A DNA stretch of 64,000 bases from Tomocerus qinae. Taxonomy: Eukaryota; Arthropoda; Collembola; Entomobryomorpha; Tomoceridae. Where the stretch lies: NCBI GenBank assembly GCA_020055645.1, contig CM034546.1, positions 17,608,001-17,672,000 of the forward strand. The letters run 5' to 3'. The position numbers were made by a program, and so were the translations under genes. This document shows, piece by piece, positions 32,789-48,180 of this stretch (its first letter is position 1; each line of letters starts with the position of its first letter). Below the pieces are notes generated by a model, which saw only the letters and a program-made list of their open reading frames with translations, did not search any database and was not told where the DNA came from.

Positions 32789-35700
32789 GTTGACATTTAT
32801 TATCTGTCAACGAAGCAAGGACAAACAAAGTTTTAATTTGGCATGTCCGTTAGTTATTTTAAATAGGAAAGAAAACTATTTTCGTTGTTTGCATACAAGT
32901 TACAGAGCATCCCATGTCAGAATTTAGACCGAATTCAAATGTGGCTTAGTAATATAACTAATTTTCGTGACAAAAAATGGCCTAATTCTAGATCGAGTAT
33001 TTAAATGTTAACAACACATTTGAGCTTTTCGTTGATTTTGACTACATAAAAACCAAACAAGGAGACTCAAGATGTTCCTATTCAATGTAAGTTAGTTATT
33101 TTAAGTAGGAAATAAAATTATTTACGTTGTTTGCATATAGGTTACAGGTTATCCCACGTCGGAATTTAGACTGAATTAAAAAACGGTGTGATTTAATAAT
33201 ATAATTCAATTTAGTGGCAAAAAATAACAAAATTCTTGATCGAATATTTAAATGTTAACAATTTGTTTTAAGTTTTCGTTGATTTTGACTGGATAAAAGG
33301 CAAAGAAGGATGCTCAAAACCGTACTATTCCATGTCTGGTAGTTAATTTCAATAGGAAGGAAAACTATTTACTTTGTTTGCATGTAATTTGGGCGCCCTT
33401 TTATTTAAAAATTTAAAATGAACTCAATTTTGACTTAGTTATATAATTAATTTTTGTAACAAAATATTGCTTAATTCTTGATCGTGTATAAAAATGCTTA
33501 CATTTCATTTGAGCTTTCTGTTGACATTTATTATCTGTCAACGAAGCAAGGACAAACAAAGTTTTAATTTGGCATGTCCGTTAGTTATTTTAAATAGGAA
33601 AGAAAACTATTTTCGTTGTTTGCATACAAGTTACAGAGCATCCCATGTCAGAATTTAGACCGAATTCAAATGTGGCTTAGTAATATAACTAATTTTCGTG
33701 ACAAAAAATGGCCTAATTCCAGATCGAGTATTTAAATGTTAACAACACATTTGAGCTTTTCGTTGATTTTGACTACATAAAAACCAAACAAGGAGACTCA
33801 AGATGTTCCTATTCAATGTAAGTTAGTTATTTTAAGTAGGAAATAAAATTATTTACGTTGTTTGCATATAGGTTACAGGTTATCCCACGTCGGAATTTAG
33901 ACTGAATTAAAAAACGGTGTGATTTAATAATATAATTCAATTTAGTGGCAAAAAATAACAAAATTCTTGATCGAATATTTAAATGTTAACAATTTGTTTT
34001 AAGTTTTCGTTGATTTTGACTGGATAAAAGGCAAAGAAGGATGCTCAAAACCGTACTATTCCATGTCTGGTAGTTAATTTCAATAGGAAGGAAAACTATT
34101 TACTTTGTTTGCATGTAATTTGGGCGCCCTTTTATTTAAAAATTTAAAATGAACTCAATTTTGACTTAGTTATATAATTAATTTTTGTAACAAAATATTG
34201 CTTAATTCTTGATCGTGTATAAAAATGCTTACATTTCATTTGAGCTTTCTGTTGACATTTATTATCTGTCAACGAAGCAAGGACAAACAAAGTTTTAATT
34301 TGGCATGTCCGTTAGTTATTTTAAATAGGAAAGAAAACTATTTTCGTTGTTTGCATACAAGTTACAGAGCATCCCATGTCAGAATTTAGACCGAATTCAA
34401 ATGTGGCTTAGTAATATAACTAATTTTCGTGACAAAAAATGGCCTAATTCCAGATCGAGTATTTAAATGTTAACAACACATTTGAGCTTTTCGTTGATTT
34501 TGACTACACAAAAACCATACAAGGAGACTCAAGATGTTCCTATTCAATGTAAGTTAGTTATTTTAAGTAGGAAATAAAATTATTTACGTTGTTTGCATAT
34601 AGGTTACAGGTTATCCCACGTCGGAATTTAGACTGAATTAAAAAACGGTGTGATTTAATAATATAATTCAATTTAGTGGCAAAAAATAACAAAATTCTTG
34701 ATCGAATATTTAAATGTTAACAATTTGTTTTAAGTTTTCGTTGATTTTGACTGGATAAAAGGCAAAGAAGGATGCTCAAAACCGTACTATTCCATGTCTG
34801 GTAGTTAATTTCAATAGGAAGGAAAACTATTTACTTTGTTTGCATGTAATTTGGGCGCCCTTTTATTTAAAAATTTAAAATGAACTCAATTTTGACTTAG
34901 TTATATAATTAATTTTTGTAACAAAATATTGCTTAATTCTTGATCGTGTATAAAAATGCTTACATTTCATTTGAGCTTTCTGTTGACATTTATTATCTGT
35001 CAACGAAGCAAGGACAAACAAAGTTTTAATTTGGCATGTCCGTTAGTTATTTTAAATAGGAAAGAAAACTATTTTCGTTGTTTGCATACAAGTTACAGAG
35101 CATCCCATGTCAGAATTTAGACCGAATTCAAATGTGGCTTAGTAATATAACTAATTTTCGTGACAAAAAATGGCCTAATTCCAGATCGAGTATTTAAATG
35201 TTAACAACACATTTGAGCTTTTCGTTGATTTTGACTACACAAAAACCATACAAGGAGACTCAAGATGTTCCTATTCAATGTAAGTTAGTTATTTTAAGTA
35301 GGAAATAAAATTATTTACGTTGTTTGCATATAGGTTACAGGTTATCCCACGTCGGAATTTAGACTGAATTAAAAAACGGTGTGATTTAATAATATAATTC
35401 AATTTAGTGGCAAAAAATAACAAAATTCTTGATCGAATATTTAAATGTTAACAATTTGTTTTAAGTTTTCGTTGATTTTGACTGGATAAAAGGCAAAGAA
35501 GGATGCTCAAAACCGTACTATTCCATGTCTGGTAGTTAATTTCAATAGGAAGGAAAACTATTTACTTTGTGTGCATGTAATTTGGGCGCCCTTTTATTTA
35601 AAAATTTAAAATGAAATCAATTTTGACTTAGTTATATAATTAATTTTTGTAACAAAATATTGCTTAATTCTTGATCGTGTATAAAAATGCTTACATTTCA

Positions 35701-38700
35701 TTTGAGCTTTCTGTTGACATTTATTATCTGTCAACGAAGCAAGGACAAACAAAGTTTTAATTTGGCATGTCCGTTAGTTATTTTAAATAGGAAAGAAAAC
35801 TATTTCCGTTGTTTGCATACAAGTTACAGAGCATCCCATGTCAGAATTTAGACCGAATTCAAATGTGGCTTAGTAATATAACTAATTTTCGTGACAAAAA
35901 ATGGCCTAATTCCAGATCGAGTATTTAAATGTTAACAACACATTTGAGCTTTTCGTTGATTTTGACTACACAAAAACCAAACAAGGAGACTCAAGATGTT
36001 CCTATTCAATGTAAGTTAGTTATTTTAAGTAGGAAATAAAATTATTTACGTTGTTTGCATATAGGTTACAGGTTATCCCACGTCGGAATTTAGACTGAAT
36101 TAAAAAACGGTGTGATTTAATAATATAATTCAATTTAGTGGCAAAAAATAACAAAATTCTTGATCGAATATTTAAATGTTAACAATTTGTTTTAAGTTTT
36201 CGTTGATTTTGACTAGATAAAAGGCAAAGAAGGATGCTTAAAACCGTACTATTCCATGTCTGGTAGTTAATTTCAATAGGAAGGAAAACTATTTACTTTG
36301 TGTGCATGTAATTTGGGCGCCCTTTTATTTAAAAATTTAAAATGAAATCAATTTTGACTTAGTTATATAATTAATTTTTGTAACAAAATATTGCTTAATT
36401 CTTGATCGTGTATAAAAATGCTTACATTTCATTTGAGCTTTCTGTTGACATTTATTATCTGTCAACGAAGCAAGGACAAACAAAGTTTTAATTTGGCATG
36501 TCCGTTAGTTATTTTAAATAGGAAAATTTTCGTTGTTTGCATACAAGTTACAGAGCATCCCATGTCAGAATTTAGACCGAATTCAAATGTGGCTTAGTAA
36601 TATAACTAATTTTCGTGACAAAAAATGGCCTAATTCCAGATCGAGTATTTAAATGTTAACAACACATTTGAGCTTTTCGTTGATTTTGACTACATAAAAA
36701 CCAAACAAGGAGACTCAAGATGTTCCTATTCAATGTAAGTTAGTTATTTTAAGTAGGAAATAAAATTATTTACGTTGTTTGCATATAGGTTACAGGTTAT
36801 CCCACGTCGGAATTTAGACTGAATTAAAAACGGTGTGATTTAATAATATAATTCAATTTAGTGGCAAAAAATAACAAAATTCTTGATCGAATATTTAAAT
36901 GTTAACAATTTGTTTTAAGTTTTCGTTGATTTTGACTAGATAAAAGGCAAAGAAGGATGCTCAAAACCGTACTATTCCATGTCTGGTAGTTAATTTCAAT
37001 AGGAAGGAAAACTATTTACTTTGTGTGCATGTAATTTGGGCGCCCTTTTATTTAAAAATTTAAAATGAAATCAATTTTGACTTAGTTATATAATTAATTT
37101 TTGTAACAAAATATTGCTTAATTCTTGATCGTGTATAAAAATGCTTACATTTCATTTGAGCTTTCTGTTGACATTTATTATCTGTCAACGAAGCAAGGAC
37201 AAACAAAGTTTTAATTTGGCATGTCCGTTAGTTATTTTAAATAGGAAAGAAAACTATTTCCGTTGTTTGCATACAAGTTACAGAGCATCCCATGTCAGAA
37301 TTTAGACCGAATTCAAATGTGGCTTAGTAATATAACTAATTTTCGTGACAAAAAATGGCCTAATTCCAGATCGAGTATTTAAATGTTAACAACACATTTG
37401 AGCTTTTCGTTGATTTTGACTACACAAAAACCAAACAAGGAGACTCAAGATGTTCCTATTCAATGTAAGTTAGTTATTTTAAGTAGGAAATAAAATTATT
37501 TACGTTGTTTGCATATAGGTTACAGGTTATCCCACGTCGGAATTTAGACTGAATTAAAAAACGGTGTGATTTAATAATATAATTCAATTTAGTGGCAAAA
37601 AATAACAAAATTCTTGATCGAATATTTAAATGTTAACAATTTGTTTTAAGTTTTCGTTGATTTTGACTGGATAAAAGGCAAAGAAGGATGCTCAAAATCG
37701 TACTATTCCATGTCTGGTAGTTAATTTCAATAGGAAGGAAAACTATTTACTTTGTTTGCATGTAATTTGGGCGCCCTTTTATTTAAAAATTTAAAATGAA
37801 CTCAATTTTGACTTAGTTATATAATTAATTTTTGTAACAAAATATTGCTTAATTCTTGATCGTGTATAAAAATGCTTACATTTCATTTGAGCTTTCTGTT
37901 GACATTTATTATCTGTCAACGAAGCAAGGACAAACAAAGTTTTAATTTGGCATGTCCGTTAGTTATTTTAAATAGGAAAGAAAACTATTTTCCGTTGTTT
38001 GCATACAAGTTACAGAGCATCCCATGTCAGAATTTAGACCGAATTCAAATGTGGCTTAGTAATATAACTAATTTTCGTGACAAAAAATGGCCTAATTCCA
38101 GATCGAGTATTTAAATGTTAACAACACATTTGAGCTTTTCGTTGATTTTGACTACACAAAAACCAAACAAGGAGACTCAAGATGTTCCTATTCAATGTAA
38201 GTTAGTTATTTTAAGTAGGAAATAAAATTATTTACGTTGTTTGCATATAGGTTACAGGTTATCCCACGTCGGAATTTAGACTGAATTAAAAAACGGTGTG
38301 ATTTAATAATATAATTCAATTTAGTGGCAAAAAATAACAAAATTCTTGATCGAATATTTAAATGTTAACAATTTGTTTTAAGTTTTCGTTGATTTTGACT
38401 GGATAAAAGGCAAAGAAGGATGCTCAAAACCGTACTATTCCATGTCTGGTAGTTAATTTCAATAGGAAGGAAAACTATTTACTTTGTTTGCATGTAATTT
38501 GGGCGCCCTTTTATTTAAAAATTTAAAATGAACTCAATTTTGACTTAGTTATATAATTAATTTTTGTAACAAAATATTGCTTAATTCTTGATCGTGTATA
38601 AAAATGCTTACATTTCATTTGAGCTTTCTGTTGACATTTATTATCTGTCAACGAAGCAAGGACAAACAAAGTTTTAATTTGGCATGTCCGTTAGTTATTT

Positions 38701-41700
38701 TAAATAGGAAAGAAAACTATTTCCGCTGTTTGCATACAAGTTACAGAGCATCCCATGTCAGAATTTAGACCGAATTCAAATGTGGCTTAGTAATATAACT
38801 AATTTTCGTGACAAAAAATGGCCTAATTCCAGATCGAGTATTTAAATGTTAACAACACATTTGAGCTTTTCGTTGATTTTGACTACACAAAAACCAAACA
38901 AGGAGACTCAAGATGTTCCTATTCAATGTAAGTTAGTTATTTTAAGTAGGAAATAAAATTATTTACGTTGTTTGCATATAGGTTACAGGTTATCCCACGT
39001 CGGAATTTAGACTGAATTAAAAAACGGTGTGATTTAATAATATAATTCAATTTAGTGGCAAAAAATAACAAAATTCTTGATCGAATATTTAAATGTTAAC
39101 AATTTGTTTTAAGTTTTCGTTGATTTTGACTGGATAAAAGGCAAAGAAGGATGCTCAAAATCGTACTATTCCATGTCTGGTAGTTAATTTCAATAGGAAG
39201 GAAAACTATTTACTTTGTTTGCATGTAATTTGGGCTTCTTTTATTTAAAAATTAAAAATGAACTCAATTTTGACTTAGTTATATAATTAATTTTTGTAAC
39301 AAAATATTGCTTAATTCTTGATCGTGTATAAAAATGCTTACATTTCATTTGAGCTTTCTGTTGACATTTATTATCTGTCAACGAAGCAAGGACAAACAAA
39401 GTTTTAATTTGGCATGTCCGTTAGTTATTTTAAATAGGAAAGAAAACTATTTCCGTTGTTTGCATACAAGTTACAGAGCATCCCATGTCAGAATTTAGAC
39501 CGAATTCAAATGTGGCTTAGTAATATAACTAATTTTCGTGACAAAAAATGGCCTAATTCCAGATCGAGTATTTAAATGTTAACAACACATTTGAGCTTTT
39601 CGTTGATTTTGACTACACAAAAACCAAACAAGGAGACTCAAGATGTTCCTATTCAATGTAAGTTAGTTATTTTAAGTAGGAAATAAAATTATTTACGTTG
39701 TTTGCATATAGGTTACAGGTTATCCCACGTCGGAATTTAGACTGAATTAAAAAACGGTGTGATTTAATAATATAATTCAATTTAGTGGCAAAAAATAACA
39801 AAATTCTTGATCGAATATTTAAATGTTAACAATTTGTTTTAAGTTTTCGTTGATTTTGACTGGATAAAAGGCAAAGAAGGATGCTCAAAACCGTACTATT
39901 CCATGTCTGGTAGTTAATTTCAATAGGAAGGAAAACTATTTACTTTGTTTGCATGTAATTTGGGCGCCCTTTTATTTAAAAATTTAAAATGAACTCAATT
40001 TTGACTTAGTTATATAATTAATTTTTGTAACAAAATATTGCTTAATTCTTGATCGTGTATAAAAATGCTTAAATTTCATTTGAGCTTTCTGTTGACATTT
40101 ATTATCTGTCAACGAAGCAAGGACAAACAAAGTTTTAATTTGGCATGTCCGTTAGTTATTTTAAATAGGAAAGAAAACTATTTTCGTTGTTTGCATACAA
40201 GTTACAGAGCATCCCATGTCAGAATTTAGACCGAATTCAAATGTGGCTTAGTAATATAACTAATTTTCGTGACAAAAAATGGCCTAATTCCAGATCGAGT
40301 ATTTAAATGTTAACAACACATTTGAGCTTTTCGTTGATTTTGACTACACAAAAACCAAACAAGGAGACTCAAGATGTTCCTATTCAATGTAAGTTAGTTA
40401 TTTTAAGTAGGAAATAAAATTATTTACGTTGTTTGCATATAGGTTACAGGTTATCCCACGTCGGAATTTAGACTGAATTAAAAAACGGTGTGATTTAATA
40501 ATATAATTCAATTTAGTGGCAAAAAATAACAAAATTCTTGATCGAATATTTAAATGTTAACAATTTGTTTTAAGTTTTCGTTGATTTTGACTGGATAAAA
40601 GGCAAAGAAGGATGCTCAAAATCGTACTATTCCATGTCTGGTAGTTAATTTCAATAGGAAGGAAAACTATTTACTTTGTTTGCATGTAATTTGGGCGCCC
40701 TTTTATTTAAAAATTTAAAATGAACTCAATTTTGACTTAGTTATATAATTAATTTTTGTAACAAAATATTGCTTAATTCTTGATCGTGTATAAAAATGCT
40801 TACATTTCATTTGAGCTTTCTGTTGACATTTATTATCTGTCAACGAAGCAAGGACAAACAAAGTTTTAATTTGGCATGTCCGTTAGTTATTTTAAATAGG
40901 AAAGAAAACTATTTTCGTTGTTTGCATACAAGTTACAGAGCATCCCATGTCAGAATTTAGACCGAATTCAAATGTGGCTTAGTAATATAACTAATTTTCG
41001 TGACAAAAAATGGCCTAATTCCAGATCGAGTATTTAAATGTTAACAACACATTTGAGCTTTTCGTTGATTTTGACTACATAAAAACCAAACAAGGAGACT
41101 CAAGATGTTCCTATTCAATGTAAGTTAGTTATTTTAAGTAGGAAATAAAATTATTTACGTTGTTTGCATATAGGTTACAGGTTATCCCACGTCGGAATTT
41201 AGACTGAATTAAAAAACGGTGTGATTTAATAATATAATTCAATTTAGTGGCAAAAAAAAACAAAATTCTTGATCGAATATTTAAATGTTAACAATTTGTT
41301 TTAAGTTTTCGTTGATTTTGACTGGATAAAGCAAAGAAGGATGCTCAAAACCGTACTATTCCATGTCTGGTAGTTAATTTCAATAGGAAGGAAAACTATT
41401 TACTTTGTTTGCATGTAATTTGGGCGCCCTTTTATTTAAAAATTTAAAATGAACTCAATTTTGACTTAGTTATATAATTAATTTTTGTAACAAAATATTG
41501 CTTAATTCTTGATCGTGTATAAAAATGCTTACATTTCATTTGAGCTTTCTGTTGACATTTATTATCTGTCAACGAAGCAAGGACAAACAAAGTTTTAATT
41601 TGGCATGTCCGTTAGTTATTTTAAATAGGAAAGAAAACTATTTTCGTTGTTTGCATACAAGTTACAGAGCATCCCATGTCAGAATTTAGACCGAATTCAA

Positions 41701-44700
41701 ATGTGGCTTAGTAATATAACTAATTTTCGTGACAAAAAATGGCCTAATTCCAGATCGAGTATTTAAATGTTAACAACACATTTGAGCTTTTCGTTGATTT
41801 TGACTACACAAAAACCATACAAGGAGACTCAAGATGTTCCTATTCAATGTAAGTTAGTTATTTTAAGTAGGAAATAAAATTATTTACGTTGTTTGCATAT
41901 AGGTTACAGGTTATCCCACGTCGGAATTTAGACTGAATTAAAAAACGGTGTGATTTAATAATATAATTCAATTTAGTGGCAAAAAATAACAAAATTCTTG
42001 ATCGAATATTTAAATGTTAACAATTTGTTTTAAGTTTTCGTTGATTTTGACTGGATAAAAGGCAAAGAAGGATGCTCAAAATCGTACTATTCCATGTCTG
42101 GTAGTTAATTTCAATAGGAAGGAAAACTATTTACTTTGTTTGCATGTAATTTGGGCGCCCTTTTATTTAAAAATTTAAAATGAACTCAATTTTGACTTAG
42201 TTATATAATTAATTTTTGTAACAAAATATTGCTTAATTCTTGATCGTGTATAAAAATGCTTACATTTCATTTGAGCTTTCTGTTGACATTTATTATCTGT
42301 CAACGAAGCAAGGACAAACAAAGTTTTAATTTGGCATGTCCGTTAGTTATTTTAAATAGGAAAGAAAACTATTTTCGTTGTTTGCATACAAGTTACAGAG
42401 CATCCCATGTCAGAATTTAGACCGAATTCAAATGTGGCTTAGTAATATAACTAATTTTCGTGACAAAAAATGGCCTAATTCCAGATCGAGTATTTAAATG
42501 TTAACAACACATTTGAGCTTTTCGTTGATTTTGACTACACAAAAACCAAACAAGGAGACTCAAGATGTTCCTATTCAATGTAAGTTAGTTATTTTAAGTA
42601 GGAAATAAAATTATTTACGTTGTTTGCATATAGGTTACAGGTTATCCCACGTCGGAATTTAGACTGAATTAAAAAACGGTGTGATTTAATAATATAATTC
42701 AATTTAGTGGCAAAAAATAACAAAATTCTTGATCGAATATTTAAATGTTAACAATTTGTTTTAAGTTTTCGTTGATTTTGACTGGATAAAAGGCAAAGAA
42801 GGATGCTCAAAATCGTACTATTCCATGTCTGGTAGTTAATTTCAATAGGAAGGAAAACTATTTACTTTGTTTGCATGTAATTTGGGCACCCTTTTATTTA
42901 AAAAATTAAAAATGAACTCAATTTTGACTTAGTTATATAATTAATTTTTGTAACAAAATATTGCTTAATTCTTGATCGTGTATAAAAATGCTTACATTTC
43001 ATTTGAGCTTTCTGTTGACATTTATTATCTGTCAACGAAGCAAGGACAAACAAAGTTTTAATTTGGCATGTCCGTTAGTTATTTTAAATAGGAAAGAAAA
43101 CTATTTTCGTTGTTTGCATACAAGTTACAGAGCATCCCATGTCAGAATTTAGACCGAATTCAAATGTGGCTTAGTAATATAACTAATTTTCGTGACAAAA
43201 AATGGCCTAATTCCAGATCGAGTATTTAAATGTTAACAACACATTTGAGCTTTTCGTTGATTTTGACTACACAAAAACCAAACAAGGAGACTCAAGATGT
43301 TCCTATTCAATGTAAGTTAGTTATTTTAAGTAGGAAATAAAATTATTTACGTTGTTTGCATATAGGTTACAGGTTATCCCACGTCGGAATTTAGACTGAA
43401 TTAAAAAACGGTGTGATTTAATAATATAATTCAATTTAGTGGCAAAAAATAACAAAATTCTTGATCGAATATTTAAATGTTAACAATTTGTTTTAAGTTT
43501 TCGTTGATTTTGACTGGATAAAAGGCAAAGAAGGATGCTCAAAACCGTACTATTCCATGTCTGGTAGTTAATTTCAATAGGAAGGAAAACTATTTACTTT
43601 GTTTGCATGTAATTTGGGCGCCCTTTTATTTAAAAATTTAAAATGAACTCAATTTTGACTTAGTTATATAATTAATTTTTGTAACAAAATATTGCTTAAT
43701 TCTTGATCGTGTATAAAAATGCTTACATTTCATTTGAGCTTTCTGTTGACATTTATTATCTGTCAACGAAGCAAGGACAAACAAAGTTTTAATTTGGCAT
43801 GTCCGTTAGTTATTTTAAATAGGAAAGAAAACTATTTTCGTTGTTTGCATACAAGTTACAGAGCATCCCATGTCAGAATTTAGACCGAATTCAAATGTGG
43901 CTTAGTAATATAACTAATTTTCGTGACAAAAAATGGCCTAATTCCAGATCGAGTATTTAAATGTTAACAACACATTTGAGCTTTTCGTTGATTTTGACTA
44001 CACAAAAACCAAACAAGGAGACTCAAGATGTTCCTATTCAATGTAAGTTAGTTATTTTAAGTAGGAAATAAAATTATTTACGTTGTTTGCATATAGGTTA
44101 CAGGTTATCCCACGTCGGAATTTAGACTGAATTAAAAAACGGTGTGATTTAATAATATAATTCAATTTAGTGGCAAAAAATAACAAAATTCTTGATCGAA
44201 TATTTAAATGTTAACAATTTGTTTTAAGTTTTCGTTGATTTTGACTGGATAAAAGGCAAAGAAGGATGCTCAAAATCGTACTATTCCATGTCTGGTAGTT
44301 AATTTCAATAGGAAGGAAAACTATTTACTTTGTTTGCATGTAATTTGGGCGCCCTTTTATTTAAAAATTTAAAATGAACTCAATTTTGACTTAGTTATAT
44401 AATTAATTTTTGTAACAAAATATTGCTTAATTCTTGATCGTGTATAAAAATGCTTACATTTCATTTGAGCTTTCTGTTGACATTTATTATCTGTCAACGA
44501 AGCAAGGACAAACAAAGTTTTAATTTGGCATGTCCGTTAGTTATTTTAAATAGGAAAGAAAACTATTTTCGTTGTTTGCATACAAGTTACAGAGCATCCC
44601 ATGTCAGAATTTAGACCGAATTCAAATGTGGCTTAGTAATATAACTAATTTTCGTGACAAAAAATGGCCTAATTCCAGATCGAGTATTTAAATGTTAACA

Positions 44701-45239
44701 ACACATTTGAGCTTTTCGTTGATTTTGACTACATAAAAACCAAACAAGGAGACACAAGATGTTCCTATTCAATGTAAGTTAGTTATTTTAAGTATGAAAT
44801 AAAATTATTTACGTTGTTTGCATATAGGTTACAGGTTATCCCACGTCGGAATTTAGACTGAATTAAAAAACGGTGTGATTTAATAATATAATTCAATTTA
44901 GTGGCAAAAAATAACAAAATTCTTGATCGAATATTTAAATGTTAACAATTTGTTTTAAGTTTTCATTGATTTTGACTGGATAAAAGCCAAAGAAGGATGC
45001 TCAAAATCGTACTATTCCATGTCTGGTAGTTAATTTCAATAGGAAGGAAAACTATTTACTTTGTTTGCATGTAATTTGGGCACCCTTTTATTTAAAAATT
45101 TAAAATGAACTCAATTTTGACTTAGTTATATAATTAATTTTTGTAACAAAATATTGCTTAATTCTTGATCGTGTATAAAAATGCTTACATTTCATTTGAG
45201 CTTTCTGTTGACATTTATTATCTGTCAACGAAGCAAGGA

Positions 45240-48180
45240 CAAACAAAGTTTTAATTCGGCATGTACTAGAGTTGTTGTAAATAAGAAAGAAAATTATTTC
45301 CGCTGTTTGCATACAAGCTACAGAGCATCCCATGTCGGAATTTAGACCGAATTCAAATTTGGCTTACTAATATAACTAATTTTCGTGACAAAAAATGGCC
45401 AAATTCCAGATCGAGTATTTAAATGTTAACAACACATTTGAGCTTTTCGTTGATTTTGACTACACAAAAACCAAACAAGGAGACTCAAGATGTTCCTATT
45501 CAATGTAAGTTAGTTATTTTAAGTAGGAAATAAAATTATTTACGTTGTTTGCATATAGGTTACAGGTTATCCCACGTCGGAATTTAGACCGAATTCAAAA
45601 ACGGTGTGATTTAATAATATAATTCAATTTAGTGGCAAAAAATGACAAAATTTTTGATCGAGTATTTAAATGTTAACAATTCATTTTAAGTTTTTGTTGA
45701 TTTTGACTGGATAAAAGCCAAACAAGGATACTCAAAATCGTACTATTCCATGTCTGGTAGTTTTTTATATAGGAAGGAAAACTATTTACTTTGTTTGGAT
45801 GTAAGTTTTGGGCCCTTTTATTTCGGAATTTAAAATGAACTCAATTTTGGCGTAGTTATATTATTAATTTTTGTAACAAAATATTGCTTAATTCTTGATC
45901 GTGTATAAAAATGCTTACATTTCATTTGAGCTTTCTGTTGACATTTATTATCTGTCAACGAAGCAAGGACAAACAAAGTTTTAATTTGGCATGTCCGTTA
46001 GTTATTTTAAATAGGAAAGAAAACTATTTTCGTTGTTTGCATACAAGTTACAGAGCATCCCATGTCAGAATTTAGACCGAATTCAAATGTGGCTTAGTAA
46101 TATAACTAATTTTCGTGACAAAAAATGGCCTAATTCCAGATCGAGTATTTAAATGTTAACAACACATTTGAGCTTTTCGTTGATTTTGACTACATAAAAA
46201 CCAAACAAGGAGACACAAGATGTTCCTATTCAATGTAAGTTAGTTATTTTAAGTATGAAATAAAATTATTTACGTTGTTTGCATATAGGTTACAGGTTAT
46301 CCCACGTCGGAATTTAGACTGAATTAAAAAACGGTGTGATTTAATAATATAATTCAATTTAGTGGCAAAAAATAACAAAATTCTTGATCGAATATTTAAA
46401 TGTTAACAATTTGTTTTAAGTTTTTATTGATTTTGACTGGATAAAAGCCAAAGAAGGATGCTCAAAATCGTACTATTCCATGTCTGGTAGTTAATTTCAA
46501 TAGGAAGGAAAACTATTTACTTTGTTTGCATGTAATTTGGGCACCCTTTTATTTAAAAATTTAAAATGAACTCAATTTTGACTTAGTTATATAATTAATT
46601 TTGTAACAAAATATTGCTTAATTCTTGATCGTGTATAAAAATGCTTACATTTCATTTGAGCTTTCTGTTGACATTTATTATCTGTCAACGAAGCAAGGAC
46701 AAACAAAGTTTTAATTTGGCATGTCCGTTAGTTATTTTAAATAGGAAAGAAAACTATTTTCGTTGTTTGCATACAAGTTACAGAGCATCCCATATCAGAA
46801 TTTAGACCGAATTCAAATGTGGCTTAGTAATATAACTAATTTTCGTGACAAAAAATGGCCTAATTCCAGATCGAGTATTTAAATGTTAACAACACATTTG
46901 AGCTTTTCATTGATTTTGACTACACAAAAACCATACAAGGAGACTCAAGATGTTCCTATTCAATGTACGTTAGTTATTTTAAGTAGGAAATAAAATTATT
47001 TACGTTGTTTGCATATAGGTTACAGGTTATCCCACGTCGGAATTTAGACTGAATTAAAAAACGGTGTGATTTAATAATATAATTCAATTTAGTGGCAAAA
47101 AATAACAAAATTCTTGATCGAATATTTAAATGTTAACAATTTGTTTTAAGTTTTCATTGATTTTGACTGGATAAAAGCCAAAGAAGGATGCTCAAAATCG
47201 TACTATTCCATGTCTGGTAGTTAATTTCAATAGGAAGGAAAACTATTTACTTTGTTTGCATGTAATTTGGGCGCCCTTTTATTTAAAAATTTAAAATGAA
47301 CTCAATTTTGACTTAGTTATATAATTAATTTTTGTAACAAAATATTGCTTAATTCTTGATCGTGTATGAAAATGCTTACATTTCCTTTGAGCTTTTTGTT
47401 GACTTTCACTATCACTCAACGAAGCAAGGACAAACAAAGTTTTAATTCGGCATGTACTAGAGTTGTTGTAAATAAGAAAGAAAATTATTTCCGCTGTTTG
47501 CATACAAGCTACAGAGCATCCCATGTCGGAATTTAGACCGAATTCAAATTTGGCTTACTAATATAACTAATTTTCGTGACAAAAAATGGCCAAATTCCAG
47601 ATCGAGTATTTAAATGTTAACAATTCATTTTAAGTTTTTGTTGATTTTGACTGGATAAAAGCCAAACAAGGAGACACAAGATGTTCCTATTCAATGTAAG
47701 TTAGTTATTTTAAGTATGAAATAAAATTATTTACGTTGTTTGCATATAAGTTACGGGTTATCCCACGTCGGAATTTAGACCGAATTCAAAACCGTGTGAT
47801 TTAATAATATCATTCAATTCTGTGGCAAAAAATGACAAAATTTTCGATCGAATATTTAAATGTTAACAATTCATTTTAAGTTTTTGTTGATTTTGACTGG
47901 ATAAAAGCCAAACAAGGATACTCAAAATCGTACTATTCCATGTCTGGTAGTTTTTTATATAGGAAGGAAAACTATTTACTTTGTTTGGATGTAAGTTTTG
48001 GGCCCTTTTATTTCGGAATTTAAAATGAACTCAATTTTGGCGTAGTTATATTATTAATTTTTGTAACAAAAAATGGGTAAATTCTTGATCGGGTATGAAA
48101 ATGCTTACATTTCCTTTGAGCTTTTTGTTGACTTTCACTATCACTCAACGAAGCAAGGACAAACAAAGTTTTAATTCGGC
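45240..48180 (+). repeat. Diverged satellite units within the array
   Basis: Units at about 45250-45870 and 47370-48170 carry many shared variants absent elsewhere (for example gtactagagttgttgtaaat, gtagttttttatataggaagg, gtaagttttgggcccttt) and are separated by standard units. They look like older sequence variants moved together by later rearrangement. Confidence 0.7.

Noticed and set aside
30713..32927. Two identical 94-codon plus-strand frames spanning the retroposon and satellite
   Set aside because: They start inside the antisense retroposon and run into satellite DNA; identity reflects the block duplication, not coding constraint.
37872..47524. Frames of 77-80 codons inside satellite units (37872, 45100, 47291)
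   Set aside because: They appear only where single-base variants remove a stop in a repeated unit and show no family resemblance.
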